Of a DNA stretch of 64,000 nucleotides, positions 37,065 through 49,067 are shown piece after piece. Source of the DNA: Himantopus leucocephalus (Eukaryota; Chordata; Aves; Charadriiformes; Recurvirostridae); NCBI GenBank assembly GCA_003993805.1, contig RSEF01000001.1, positions 70,758,715-70,822,714 of the forward strand, in the 5' to 3' direction. Each line of letters opens with the position of its first letter. Position 1 is the first letter of the stretch. The notes under the pieces were generated by a model. The model had not been told where the DNA came from and searched no databases. It saw only the letters and a program-made list of their open reading frames with translations. Both the position numbers and the translations under genes were made by a program.

Positions 37065-40000
37065 AAATACAGACTCAACAGAAGTCAAAAGCAAAACTGC
37101 TTCTCATATGTTATACACAGGACCAGATACTGTCTTTAAGCCCAAATAGTCATGGCTCCCAGCCAGACAATGCTGGTGTCAGAGAGTATATTCAACCCCC
37201 TAGATCACTGGCAGTTTCTGCCTTTAGTCCCAGTGCCAAAACGTGAGTGGATCAAGCCTTCTTGGTGACCGGGACAAGTCAGTTCAACTCTTGGTGCCAA
37301 CTTCTTCTCACACCCGTTGCTTTTTAAGACAGAAGTACCCCACATGTTCAGATGCTACTGAAACCAATGACAGCCTGGCTCACTTGTGGCTACAAGACAT
37401 AACAGATAGGCATGTAATAATGTGCTTCCTTAGTTTTGAGAAAACTGCCTAGAAAGGAACTTGGATGGGTTTCTTTTAAGGGACTGAGTCACATAAATTA
37501 GGAGAGGAAACATATGCTAGTGTTCTAATACTAAAGGTGCCAAAAATGCTGCAGTCACCCACTCAGAGTAATGAGAATTAAAAACTCCCCTGCGTCTTGA
37601 TCCCCAGCCTCCTGCCTTGCCTTTTAAGATGCATAAATGTCAAGGGAGATGCTTCTGGATGCAAAGTTTTTGACCATAATTGCACCTTTTACATTACGTA
37701 TTTTCAGATCCAGGATTTCAGGCTAAGGCAGGCTCTCAGGAAAGATTCCTCTAAATTTTTTTCATGTTACTGAGAATAACGTATGAACATTTTTACCAGA
37801 AGAAATTCTAGTGTTTCCATGGTTTGGAGCCAGATTTTGAAATAAAAGCAGGGTTTCCCTGAAGCCTTAGGTATGTATCCATGCAAAATGTGTTCTATAT
37901 ATAGAATAACATGCTCTAAAAAACTGATTGCACATACTGAAAGGAAACTCTGCTGTTCAATAGTTGTATGTTTTGGAAATTGCCCTTCAGTTCTTCTCAA
38001 CTCAACCCAGACTATAAAAACATGATACAGACTGACAGCACATACATGTGCATGAATTTTTCAGTAAGCAGCTATAGCCCAATTCTGTGACAAGGTAAAA
38101 AAAACAACTTTGTATTCATCCACACTGAATGGATGAGCATTTTTACATGTAATCACAGCTCTTATTTTTCCTGTTACCTTTCTTCCACTCTACAATTTTT
38201 CATAACAAAAGAACAGCTCTAATGTTTGTAGATCTACTTTTAGATAATACCTTCAACAATGTCTTAATTTTTTACTGCGTTAAACGCTCAAAGTTGCAAG
38301 TCAACTGGGGCTCTTCTTTGGGCATATTAAGTAAGACACATGCGTGTGTGACTGTGTGCTAGTTACTTTGAAAAATAAAATCCTAAACATTTAAATTTGC
38401 ACATCCAAAAATAAACTAACACTGCATAATTTTGACCATCACTGCTCTGAACTTTGATTCCTGACTGTACATAGGAGAAGTAGCTATGGACACAGCTGGA
38501 AGTACCAGCTATAGGATGCTGTGAAGACAAGTTCTGAAACATTTGAACAGTTTCTGGATGCCACATCAAGGCTCTGTACAAATATCAATAAGGAAACCAG
38601 ACATTTTGAATTCACCATAGGAAGTGGATAATGGAAATTAAACAAGGGCCTAGAACCATGCTCTGAATGAGATCATTGCACAATTACGCACTAAATAAGA
38701 GAAGTGGCTCTTTGGGGTTAAGGTGAAAAAAACCATAATGTGGCATGTTACATAATTCAGGCTTGATGAAAGCAGGCAATTTTACAAATTTCTCAGTACC
38801 TCAATTTGAAGCCTTAACAGATTTTAGGTACAGTTTGTATCTAAATTGCCAAAACAGCATCGCCACGAATTACAAGAATTTCTGTGCAGAGGGTCAGGAA
38901 CATCTGCTTCTCTGCAGAACATTACAAATCAACATCAATGCTACTGCAGAGGGAAGAAAACGATTCAACTCACCCCACATGCCCAGAGTATGAAGGATTT
39001 GGAGATGATATTACTTAGCTAAATATTTTGAGAGTATTTAGCACGAGAGAATTAAGATCATGAAATAATAAAGAAGATGCTAAAGATCCTGTCTAAAAGG
39101 ATAGACAATACCAACAAAGCTGTTCTCATGACTGCATCTGCAACAACACCGAGATGAAAACAGCTGGCCAAATTTAGTCAAACTGGGGAGAACAACTTTA
39201 GGCTTGACAACATATTGTTTCTGAGTGGTTCATCCACAGCTGCACCTTTTTTTTAGAGCAGTTGGCTTCAGCACCTCCCGGGACAGATCCTGAAGAAAAA
39301 ACCCTACTCCACACGTATAGAGTAATTCTTGGTTCTTTTATGTAAAACCCTGGAGGAAGATACAGGAGGCACAGAAATGTCTTGGCTCTCTTCAAACAAG
39401 CAGCAGATGTCTTTATGCATGAGCAGTGTGTGGGAGACTCTTCAGCAAATTACAGTGCTACAGGGTCTGGCTCCATGAAATTAAGAGATTGGATCCGGAG
39501 ATTAGAAACAACACATGCCACTCAATTAGCAATGCATTGGCTGCCAGACAAGCTCTAGGGCCATTTTCCATGATCGTGGGTCTTATCTTCAGAACTCAGC
39601 CTCCTCCCAAACTTCAGTGCTACCATCACGTTCAATGGTAATATTCAACCACCACTACAAATGCTGGAGGTGTTAACAGTGGGCTTGTTTAGTACCTACT
39701 CATTAGAATTTGCCATCGTTAGAGAACACAACAACCATAAGCCATGACTGACACTCCACTCTCAGCTAACATCCAATTAAAAGTTTAGCTATTGAACATT
39801 TTCTGCCACATGTCCTTTGAAAAAGCCACTATTGAGTCGTCCATTTCTTCAGAAATGAAGAAACAAGAAATAGATTTTCCCCCTCCAAATGAACAAAATT
39901 CTGGGGTATGAGATGCTTAGAAAGGTGCACAATAATTGCAATGACATCTAGTAGTCCAAAAAGAACTAATAATGACTCGAGCACTGTAATTTCTAGAAGT

Positions 40001-40378
40001 GTCATGCTCCAGGTCAAGGTCTCGTGTCAAAACAGTCTTTCACTAAATAAAGACAATTTGGAGAATTGGGTTGCAGTTTTTTGATTTGTATGTGTCACTA
40101 ACCCTGCTTCCTTGGGCAGTGGAGGAACTCAAAGAACAGTGCTAAAAGGCTTCTCAAACATACCACAGGCTAGGGAGACAGTTTAATACCTGACATCAAA
40201 GCCTCTATGCTTTAAATCACACTGCAGTCACGATAACTGGCCTTTCTCCTCTTTCTTTGACATTAACCAGATCAGATACAGATATTCTTCACATTTCAAT
40301 TTATCTCTTAACTTCCAGATTTTCACTTTTCACTGTAATATCATGTTACAGTTTTGTTTTATTCCCTCCGTACCTTAC

Positions 40379-40447
40379 CTGTTAGTATTCTCCAGGACTT
40401 CAACCTTCTTACGCAGCTCACTATTTTCATTTGAACAAGTCTCAACT
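40379..40447 (-). CDS. CREB3L2: CREB3L2 exon 8: leucine zipper, first half
   Basis: 69 nt (one base, 22 codons, two bases), acceptor GTCTCCAG/AGTTGAG, donor AACAG/GTAAGG. It encodes VETCSNENSELRKKVEVLEN, then TN and a split Arg. Human has VESCSTENLELRKKVEVLENTNR. Zipper d positions are C291, L298 and L305. The cysteine in the second heptad is shared with human and so is not a defect. The exon lies between introns of 7.5 kb (downstream) and 1.6 kb (upstream). Confidence 0.96.
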
Positions 40448-42086
40448 CTGGAGACAGTACAAGGAAAGAAAGAAGAATGTAAAAGATCAGTCATTTATTA
40501 AGCTTGCTTTCAAAGAGAGCTCTATGATCTTGCCTACATTTAATGAAAAGTTACACCAACAAACTTTAGTAAAATCTTTAATCATACTTCATGGTGTAAA
40601 AGACATTGCAAAAGATACTACTAGCTGTGGAGCACCTGGCTTACAGTGCTCAACTACATCCCAGCAGGTGCAGCTCATTCAGGATGGGCTGTAACTACTT
40701 TTTGCCCATTGAAATAGCAACAGCAAAGACCCTGCTCAGACTTTCTCTGTGACTCAGGCCATGGGACAGATACTTTAAAAGTCACAGAACATGCTACATT
40801 TATGTTGTTAGCAAGTATTTTGTGCAAAGGTGTTCAATGTGTGCATTTCATTGCTAGGATAAGGCACCAAGCAATTTAGCAAATGCCACGCTTCTGAAAT
40901 CAGATCCTTGAATTTCGGGTTTAGGGAGGTTAATAAGCCAGGAGGATTCATTTACAAGAGAGTGCTCACTTCCAGACTGCCCCTGGAAACTTCCTAAACT
41001 GAGGTTGCTTATCATATGACATGCCGTGTAAGAGGTGCAAGTAAAAATATGAGACTCCTAAAAAGACAAACATGACCAGCCAGAAGAGCTTCAAAAAAGA
41101 AAAAGGTAAAAGTAAACAGCTTTGATATCTGTATGTATATGGTAGAATTTCACAAGAGTAGCTCTGAGAAAGCAAGACTCATCCATAAAGAGGAAAGAAG
41201 AAAAAAAGGAAATTACATCAAGTATATCACCAAAGATGGTACAAGGGGTTTAACAGATCCATCTGGTGAAGTGCATAAGTGATAGGACGACAGGAAATGG
41301 GTTCAAGTTAAGCCAGGCGAGGTTTAGGTTGGATATTAGAAAAAATTTTTTCACTGAAAGGGTTATCCAACATTGGAATAGGCTGCCCAGGGAGGTGGTG
41401 GATTCGCCATCCCTGGAGGTGTTTAAAAAAAGGGTAGACGTGGTACTTGGGGATATGGTTTAGAAGTGGTTTTGTCAGGTTAGGTTAATGGTTGGACTTG
41501 ATGATCTTAAAGGTCCCTTCCAACCTTAACAATTCTATGATTCTATGATAAAAGAAATACTAGAATACTTGTCTGTTGGAAGAAAGATTAACTTGGGATA
41601 TAAATCACTAACTGGGGGTTTGGCTCCTTCTTGCTAAAGGCAGTCGATGGGTCACATGCTGTTTTCCTGAGTCCTGCTTATTTTCCCAGGCAGTCTTGAC
41701 TCACCCACTTCCTATTTCTGTATCCATCTGCACTAGAAGACAGAATATATTCACTTTGAATCCGCCTTTCCCTGGACACTGCCTACCCACTAGGCCAACA
41801 GAGTTGCATGAGGGGGAGGCTCACAGCAGATGGGTCTTGCCTTATATAGGGTTTAAAGTCTTTGTCGGCATGTTAGCAACGTTCTGGAGGTAGACACAGT
41901 TAGGACTGCTGCACCCCAGCACACGTACAAGCAGAAGCCAGAAGAAGGACCTTTTCTCAGTCACAACCACGAGATGGCAGCTGGCACTCTGTGCAAGAAA
42001 CAGTCCCAGCATCAACAGCTGGATCCCTTCCCAGTCCAGCAACTAGCGCTATTGGCCCGCTTGAAACAGGAAGGAGGCTGGCTTAC
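40448..42086 (-). other. CREB3L2: CREB3L2 intron 7
   Basis: Intron of 1639 bp containing a short CR1 copy (41268-41550) inserted opposite to the gene. GTAAGC donor, GTCTCCAG acceptor. Confidence 0.9.
41268..41550 (+). mobile_element. CR1 LINE 3' end
   Basis: About 280 bp, reading [49 protein letters not shown] in the plus frame. It ends GGTTGGACTTGATGATCTTA and the terminal repeat ATTCTATGATTCTATGATA. The intact tail marks a relatively clean 3' end. It lies in intron 7, opposite to the gene. Confidence 0.95.
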
Positions 42087-42145
42087 TTTTTTTCCAGACT
42101 GTCCATGTATTCTTTCTTTTTTCTTCTACTTTCCTGGGCAGAGAT
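42087..42145 (-). CDS. CREB3L2: CREB3L2 exon 7: DNA-contacting basic region
   Basis: 59 nt (19 codons plus two bases), acceptor CCCTTAG/ATCTCT, donor GGAAAAAAA/GTAAGC. It encodes ISAQESRRKKKEYMDSLEK plus a split Lys. With exon 6 it forms the bZIP signature N266-x2-S-A-x2-S273-R274, which contacts the CRE-type half site, followed by the KKKEY motif typical of CREB3 proteins. The first zipper Leu is L284. Too short to stand out as an ORF. The A7 run at the donor leaves the border unambiguous because only one GT is available. Confidence 0.96.
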
Positions 42146-43558
42146 CTAAGGGAAAAGGAAGAAAAACAACAAATATTTGCACCAAAAAAAAAAGCATCAG
42201 AGACAAATTAATAAACTGGTAAAAAGCCCTGACGTTATTAGATTAAAGCCCCTGTGCTGTTCTCATTTCTATTCCTGGTAAGCAAAGCACTGACTTGGTC
42301 TGTTTCCACATCCTGAAGCAAGACTGCTCCTCTCAATAGTATGAAAAAGAACATTCCCTGGCCAACCAGATCTGGGTCTACGTTAACTAGATTGTAGCTA
42401 GCAGGTTGAGAGAAGTGGTTCTTCCTCCCTGTTCAGTGCCTGCAAGACCATAGCTCAGTACAGTGTACCGTTTGTGGCTTTGAAATAAATACTTCGGATG
42501 AACAGAAGCAAGCCCAGAGGAGGACCACTGTTATAATAAGCATGCTGGAGCACATGACACATGAGGAAAGGTAGAGAAAGCTGAGTTTGTTCAGATTTAA
42601 AAAGAGAAGGCTAAGGAGGGAATCCTATTGCTGTCTTCAACTATCTTGTGTAGCAAAGATGATGTCAGAGTGTTCTCAGAAGCGTACAGCAAAATGGCAA
42701 GAGGCATCAAATGCAAGTTGGGGGACTCGTCACCCTTTGAGACAGTAAAATGTGACTGGACAAGCCCCTGAGCAACTTGCTTTAAGCTGACCCTGCTTTC
42801 AAAGCAAGGAGTTGGACCAAAGGACCTCCAGAGATCCACTCCAATATAAATTACTCTGTTTATATGAAAGCAGTACATAAAATGCACAAGGTCATCTCCA
42901 AAAATTTTGAAAAAAAATGTATTACAAGACTAAATTCCAATTTAGTGTGGGCAAATTTACCCCTCTATCTGCAAAACCAATAACAAAATGCATTAACCTT
43001 CAAAGATGTACTAATATCCTCTAGAAGAAGTGAGCTGGCCAGGTCTGAAAAAAAATGCTTTCCTCCCTATCGCTAGGCTCTTCCCCATGTTGGATGAAAG
43101 AAAAGACTTGTAGGGCATTTCACAGCCTTGGTATCAATCATTCATTTAAAGGTCATGGAATTCAGTGATCAAAAGACTAGGGCACTGAAATACATGGATT
43201 TTAAAACACGAAACAGTGGAAAAGAACACCTTCATCACCATAGAAAGAATACAGAGGTCTTTGCCTACCATAAGGGTAGGATTGTACTGTTTTTAAAATG
43301 GAGCCAAGCAACAGCAACTTGATACCCTCCTTGCTAAATACTCTATTGTTCATATGTTCAGGTAAATAACTAGACAGAGACACAATGTCACAGTGACAGA
43401 GAATTTGATGGATGTGGTTAGGAAGAAAGAAAAACACTTTATTATAAGACATCTTACAGCATTCAACTGTACCACAGGCCATTACTGCACAATTGTTGCA
43501 GCATTTTTTTAAATGAAGGATGAATAGGAATTACCCATCAAAACTAACTAACGTTTAC
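42146..43558 (-). other. CREB3L2: CREB3L2 intron 6
   Basis: Intron of 1413 bp, about a quarter of it an old degenerate CR1 copy (42480-42860). GTAAAC donor and a pyrimidine-rich acceptor. Nothing else recognised. Confidence 0.9.
42480..42860 (+). mobile_element. Old degenerate CR1 copy
   Basis: Diverged matches in the expected order: GAGGAAAGGTAGAGAAAGCT, AGAAGGCTAAGGAGGGAATC, then TTGGACCAAAGGACCTCCAG and ATCCACTCCAATATAAATTA, equivalent to the CR1 closing segment. The reading frame is broken and the octamer tail is decayed. Probably much older than the copies at 41 and 49 kb. Confidence 0.65.
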
Positions 43559-43705
43559 CTTGTTCTTTATTTTCCTGCGGATTTTCTTCAGCACTTTCTC
43601 CTCTGCTTTTGTCAGGGGCAGTTTGGTAGGGATTGGGTACCCCTCTGCTATCAGCGTCCTCTTCTCCTCCTCTGTCAGGATGAGTGGGCCGGTCCCCTGT
43701 AATTT
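43559..43705 (-). CDS. CREB3L2: CREB3L2 exon 6: start of the bZIP basic region
   Basis: 147 nt, exactly 49 codons, acceptor ACTTGCAG/AAATTA, donor AACAAG/GTAAAC. It opens [20 protein letters not shown], continues [11 protein letters not shown], and ends [10 protein letters not shown], the first half of the CREB3-family basic region. This is almost identical to human. The [17 protein letters not shown] block is the conserved segment shared by OASIS-family proteins just ahead of the bZIP. The longer open frames over the same bases are out-of-frame shadows. Confidence 0.97.
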
Positions 43706-44356
43706 CTGCAAGTGTCATAGAAATGAAATAACACAACAGTAAGTGCACACAGCCCTAGAGAAAAGGGTGTTAGGGAAGACAGGCAGCAGCTCTCTCACTT
43801 CAGAGAGGACTCTGCCTACTAACATGGCAGCCTCTTGCAATTGGGAATGCGTGGAAGGGGAAGACCTTTTAGATAGCGTCCATTCACAAACTGAACCTCT
43901 GGGACAGGATTCCCTCAAAACAGTTGTTCTCGGCCCAGCTCTGCACACACTGAGGCCAACAGTAAAACTTCCCTTGGCTCAAACAGGGAAAGACACAAAT
44001 GAGAAGCACCACTGAAAATCCCTCCCTAAAGATCACCACTTGCTTTCGACAAGACAAAAGGACAGATGCAGATCTACCAGGGACAGGTTAACCCAGCAGG
44101 GCTGGGCCCTAAATGCAAAGCACAATCCATGGTGGGAGAAACCTAATAACACTGTTGAACCCTGTCTCAACTTAAAGGAGAGGCACATGCTGTTCTCTGT
44201 GGGAACAGAACAGACCAGTGTGCAAGAATTACTGGATCTGCTGTTTTGACCAGAGATGATCAAATCCATGGCAAAAACAGTAATTAAAAGAAAAAAAAAA
44301 AAAGAAAAAAGAGAGAGACGGATAGATACATGATGGAAAAACCTAGCCCAACTTAC
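43706..44356 (-). other. CREB3L2: CREB3L2 intron 5
   Basis: Intron of 651 bp with a strong GTAAGT donor and ACTTGCAG acceptor. An A-rich tract lies at about 44284-44312. No repeat family recognised. Confidence 0.9.
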
Positions 44357-44538
44357 ATGTGGTGCAGTCAGGAGAGGGGAATTGGAGAGCGCTGAAGCTG
44401 CGCGCGATGTCACTTTAGCCGTGGCTTGTAGCTGGATTGGGCTTGAAGGAGGGAGCGATCTAGCCGGGCTCAGCCCTCCTTCAGAGTCACTGCCATGGCT
44501 GCTAGGAGGGGTTGGAGGCAAATGCAGGGGATCCACTG
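44357..44538 (-). CDS. CREB3L2: CREB3L2 exon 5: phosphodegron-like proline/serine linker
   Basis: 182 nt with the upstream acceptor (two bases plus 60 codons), donor CACCACAT/GTAAGT. The peptide reads [20 protein letters not shown], then a Ser/Pro/Ala linker, then [21 protein letters not shown] (T167, S171) fits the Cdc4/FBXW7 degron pattern, and FBXW7-dependent turnover of OASIS and BBF2H7 is reported. The acceptor is a NAGNAG tandem: TTTAGCAG allows an exon start at 44538 (adds Ala) or 44535. The middle of the exon ([12 protein letters not shown]) differs from human while both ends are conserved. Confidence 0.94.
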
Positions 44539-46355
44539 CTAAATGGCAAGAGAGAGATATAACACAAGGTTTTGAGGTGCTAATTTAAATTTCCACTGGA
44601 GCCACCACCACCACCCAGTTTCCAAGACTAGAACTGCCTGCTAAAAAATGGATCAGGGAAAATGGCAACTTGGAAGATTTTCAGAGCATGTAGGTCTCCA
44701 AAGGAGGAATGAAACACAGCAGTTATCTTTAGGCTCAACAGACAAAACAGCGCTCTGTGCATATGCTCCAGTCATTTCCACCTACACTCGCTTCTCCAAA
44801 TGCTTTGAGGTTTAAGTATAACCCTCTAGTACAAGTCCCCTGTCCCTAGGAAACCACATTAACAGAGGAGATCTGAGTCAGTGTGCTTTCTCTCCAAAAA
44901 CAATAGTCTTTCCTAACTTTGCTGTGGATTAAACAAATCACCAGTATTTTTCAAGAAAAGGGATCACATCCAAGGTGTTATATGAACAGAGAGGACAGAA
45001 ATAATCTGACTCCTAAGGACCTGATTTGGCACAACTGGGAGAAGTGACAACCTAGTGACAGTGAAGGCTTTAATGTACTGATGGAGCAGGAGCAGCATAG
45101 GCAACTACCACAGGAACCTCTCTCACTCTGTGCTATCCAGGTCCATAAGCTAACTTCTACTGCACTTGCAGCCAAAAGAACCTGTGCTAGAATTGGCAGA
45201 CAAAGTGCTGCTTATGACCAAATGGGTCTGGACCAAGAGAAACAGGGTAACGTCTCACCTACTCATATTACATGGACAATTTAGCAGATGTCCAAAACAG
45301 CCACAACTAAGTCATTATTTCTCTAAGATAAATTTACAGCAATGAAAATTGGAAGTAGGAAGATACAGGGCTGAATTTGCCACCTTCCGCTTCTGTTATA
45401 CTTTGCAAATTTGAGTTGAAAAGATCAAATGGGTGGTGGGGGAGGAAGGAACAAAAATAGTAACAAAAAAAAGCTATTATACATGAGCTTTTTTCGTCTA
45501 GCATCTTAACTTTAGCAGTTGCCAGAAGAAGATACACACTTGAAAAACAGCAAGGCCTTTAATCCCACAAATTGAGCAATCAAATCTATGCCTTGGGTTG
45601 AGATATAGCCTCCCTTTTTCCACCTAGTACATCACTTGCTTCTCTCCCTAGAACAGTTCTAATTACCTACACAAACAAATTCACTAACAGAGTATCAAGT
45701 ATCAGATAACGGAGAGCCAGTTATCTGCTCAAATTTCAGCCTAAATATTTGGCTCTTTCAAACTTTTCTTAGGTTAACATATTATGTGCGATAAAACCGT
45801 GTTTAACTTCAGGGTAGGGATCGTTGCTCCTCCTTCCTCCTTTACAGATTAGTGCAAAGGGATCCTGGTGGCTCTTAAAAACTCCACTAAAACTAGTATG
45901 CTACAAACAGATGCACCAAACTTTTAATTTCATATAAACTCACATCCTTGCTTTTGCACTAGAGGTTAAAACGGTAGTTTCCACTTATGCTCTTCATGCT
46001 TTCTATGCCTTAGTTAAGTCCCCTCAAACTGATTTCTCTTCTAGCCTAAATAACATTGTACTTTAAGGATTCAAGCTCCCTCCAGCAACTGTACAATTCT
46101 TAATATGCTACAGACAAAAAAGGGATCATTTTCTTTGTGATGAGCAAGGGGGGGGGAAAAAAAAAGAAAAAACACATAAATGGGTCAGAGAGAGGCTGGC
46201 TCTCCAGCAGCCAGAGTTGAATCCCTAGAAGGCGACAGCTTTAGCCTAAAGATTAACATGGCGAATGAGGAAGCCAAATATTTAATCAGGGTAAAGTACA
46301 TTCATTGTGCATTCTGGTCATCTCCCCCTGCATTTTGGGTTGGTAATTAACAGAC
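44539..46355 (-). other. CREB3L2: CREB3L2 intron 4
   Basis: Intron of 1817 bp with GTCTGT donor and the TTTAGCAG tandem acceptor. A G/A homopolymer tract lies at about 46149-46172. No repeat family recognised. Confidence 0.88.
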
Positions 46356-46443
46356 CTTCCTTAGAAGAGAGGTTCAGGAACTGATCCACTTCATGGGGCT
46401 CCAGTTTAATCTCTGGAAGAACTTTCTGGCTCAGTGGTTTCAT
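46356..46443 (-). CDS. CREB3L2: CREB3L2 exon 4: IKLEPHEVDQFLN segment
   Basis: 88 nt (29 codons plus one base), acceptor CTATTCTAG/ATGAAA, donor GGAAG/GTCTGT. It contains EIKLEPHEVDQFLNLSSKE, which matches the near-invariant human segment KIKLEPHEVDQFLNFSPKE; CREB3L1 shares it as well. IKLE is a second SUMO-type motif (K141). The first codon happens to be ATG, but it is internal to the protein and nothing suggests a start there. The residues just before IKLEP differ strongly from human. Confidence 0.93.
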
Positions 46444-48048
46444 CTAGAATAGAGAAATTAACAGCATGAAAACCCAAAGCACACATCTTAAAAATCTTAA
46501 TAGAAGGCTACAAGGATGACTTCTCCATAAATGGAGAGGCTTCCTTCCCTCCTGCTCTGCTACAGGCAAAGCTTTCACTGCTTCACACAGTTTGCTAAAC
46601 CAGGCTACAGAGAATACTGCCCTGACTACTCCCACTGTGGCTTTTCTTACTACTATATTTAGCTAAATAAAAGATTACGCCTCAGAGATGACATTTCAGA
46701 CTGAAAGCTAGCATGCAACCCACTCAAATTACTTCTCTTAGCAACAGAGCTGCCGCTAGGATTTGCTGGACTGCACAGTCTGTTTGAGCAGAGACAGAAA
46801 CACTCCTGGCAGTGGGGGACAGCCTGTTCAAGACCGTTGTCATCTGGGAGCAAGAGCAAGGTGCCAGTCACTGAGCACCAGATTATCAGACCCAAGTTCA
46901 TTTCACGGTGTGGAGGAGCAGGAAAAGAGACAGTCACGGCTGACCAAAGTTTGGAGGACATCTGGCTTGCCCTGTTGACAGGGCTGGGGGACCAGGCTGC
47001 CAAGCTGTTGCACAGAATCTGCCTGAATGCTACAGTCCCAGGCTTGAGGAGGTCAGTCTGGCACATCAGCATGCTCATTACAGCTGAAATATCTCTCAAT
47101 AACCTGCGTAACTAATCCATGCAATGGTAATGAGCCACCAGCTAGTCCCAGTATACTCTTTGCAAATCACGGCGTCCCAAGCTACAGCAGGGCTACATAC
47201 TGGGGACAGCACATTCAGACTAGAAGAGGATTATGGGAAACCTGTGTTTAATTTTTTCAGTTTCTCATAAAATAATTTCTGTTGCACATTATTCTGATCC
47301 ACATCCAAGTGGAAACATTTATTTTCAGCATATACTAGCTCCACCCGGCCTGGACTGACATCGCACCCTGGGGACTGAAAACAGTCATGCTTCTTCCTCC
47401 ACTGACATGGGGCTCTGGTGAGCCATCAGCTGCTGCAATTCATTCTCCTTAACTCAACCACAGCCAAACTAAGCCCTTGTGAATGCCCACTGGCTGCTCA
47501 AGCTGTGGTCAGAAAGGCATCACAAATGCTCCTTACGAGGCAGGTTGGTGTGGAAGCAGCAGCAGCTTGCAATGTCAAAGCTTCATAGATCTCGCAAAAG
47601 TGACTTAGCAGGCAGACGGGAAAACTCTCCAGTTGTTTCACACAAGGAGTCTTGGTCTGATTAAGAAGAAGGCACAGCAGCACTAAAGCAAGTTATTACA
47701 GGAGACATTTATCTTGTCACAGGCTCAATAGGGCAGTCAGTTAGTCAGTTCAGGTGGGACAGGTTCATTAGAAACTGTTTAAAAATTCTTAAAAATGCAT
47801 GAGTCCCAGGCTTTGGGGATAGCATAGAAAGAAAGTTAAGACCTGAAGATGCAGATAACTGTTTTGAAACATAAGCTCTTACAGCAGTAGAGTGGGACAC
47901 CAGCAAACATTAAAACACATGAAAGCAAACTGCACTGTGCACCCTGAACTGACAACCTTTGGCACCAAGGAGGCTACACTGGTACGCAGTCTTAGGAGAA
48001 TCTGTAGCTAATTGTGCAGAGAGGAGAACAGAAACACTCTGTGTGTAC
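46444..48048 (-). other. CREB3L2: CREB3L2 intron 3
   Basis: Intron of 1605 bp with the weak donor GTACAC and acceptor CTATTCTAG. The 92-codon and 146-codon open frames at 46659-47115 match no family I know and are probably chance. Confidence 0.8.
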
Positions 48049-48215
48049 CAGGGCATCTGTCTGTAGCTCAGGTTGTTCCCCCTCCAGCGACGTGGCCGTG
48101 ACAGTGAGACTGACTGAGGGAGCAAGGCCTGACGTCTCGCACAACGCTGGCTCAGTCTTTATTGCTGCTGGAGTCAGCTCTGTACCCAGACACCATTCCT
48201 CATTTTCCAGGTCAC
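48049..48215 (-). CDS. CREB3L2: CREB3L2 exon 3: diverged linker with SUMO-type motif
   Basis: 167 nt (two bases plus 55 codons), acceptor CCTGGCAG/GTGACC, donor GCCCTG/GTACAC. It is not the longest ORF locally, but in the frame set by exon 2 it reads GDLENEEW, then AIKTEP, then APSVSLTVTATSLEGEQPEL. Human has VESEKW, TIKTEP and VPSVTLTITAISTP in the same order. IKTE fits the SUMO consensus at K92. The phases (1 at entry, 0 at exit) are exactly those required by exons 2 and 4. Divergence is higher than in the other exons, and the donor is weak at +4 to +6, so the 3' border is the least certain of all the exons. Confidence 0.85.
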
Positions 48216-48852
48216 CTGCCAGGGAAGGAAATTGGACACCACATGTTTAGGTCAGAGACAGAAAGACTACAAATGAAAATAATGTCACTCCTTCTCCAGA
48301 GAAGGGAAACAAACACAGAAGGCATTTCAGTCTATCAACAAAACTCTGCCCTTACTATTCAGTGCTCAGTCAATGCAGACAACCGTGCCATTCCAGGGCT
48401 GTAACCTAATCCTAGCCCCAGGATACAGAGAGGACCAGCGAGGAAAGACACAGAGCACTAATCACTGTACATTGCCGAAAGCTGCTAACACACAGCAGAA
48501 CAAGACTACACAAGCCATTGAGTAAAGCAGCCAGGGAGCCATGTCATACACACGCTAATGTCTGCTGACTCAGTTTTATTCCTCCTTGTAGAGATAGCAT
48601 TTAGCTCCTTCTTCTGCTCCTTCTACTGCTTGCAATCATCAAATAGCCAGAGCAGTGATATTATACTTTTAAGAACAAAAGATTTTTCACACTCTCAACT
48701 TCAAAATTTTTCCCCCAAGGATTCATTTAGTAAGTATAAAAGAGGATAAAAGGCTTTGATGATTTCACAGGAGCACCAGTGCTGTGGTGATCATTCTAAT
48801 TTCCTCCCCATAGTCTCTGGAAGTCACAGCACAGGATGTGTATTTTGACTGG

Positions 48853-48967
48853 CGTCATGGCTTAACCCCAGCCAGCAACTAGAACCACGGCAGCCGCTCG
48901 CTCACTTCTTCCCCCCGCAGTGGGATGGGGAGAAGAATCGGAAAAATAAGGAAAACTCATGGGTTGA
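48853..48967. mobile_element. Avian ERV-type LTR fragment at a gap
   Basis: CGTCATGGCTTAACCCCAGC, then GCAGCCGCTCGCTCACTTC, GGGATGGGGAGAAGAATCGG and AAACTCATGGGTTGA. This is the characteristic terminal segment of a widespread neoavian ERV LTR family (recalled, not searched). It runs straight into the N gap, so the remainder is missing or lies unresolved in the gap. No viral gene is visible. Confidence 0.75.
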
Positions 48968-49067
48968 NNNNNNNNNNNNNNNNNNNNNNNNNNNNNNNNN
49001 NNNNNNNNNNNNNNNNNNNNNNNNNNNNNNNNNNNNNNNNNNNNNNNNNNNNNNNNNNNNNNNNNNN
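48968..49067. other. Assembly gap of exactly 100 N
   Basis: Round-number N run between an LTR fragment and a CR1 3' end in CREB3L2 intron 2. Its true length is unknown. Since exons 2 and 3 both lie outside it and join in frame, no coding exon need be missing here. Confidence 0.97.

Larger units (their letters stand above)
32841..40378 (-). other. CREB3L2: CREB3L2 intron 8
   Basis: Intron of 7538 bp, largely unique AT-rich sequence. It holds one CR1 copy (36645-37064) and a perfect palindromic CRE (33895-33902). A pyrimidine/C-run (CCCCCCCCGCCCCCCCG) lies near 34543-34560. No additional exon was recognised. Confidence 0.85.

Noticed and set aside
46441..46443. ATG at the first codon of CREB3L2 exon 4 as an alternative start
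   Set aside because: It directly follows a good acceptor (CTATTCTAG) and lies in frame with exon 3, so it is an internal codon.
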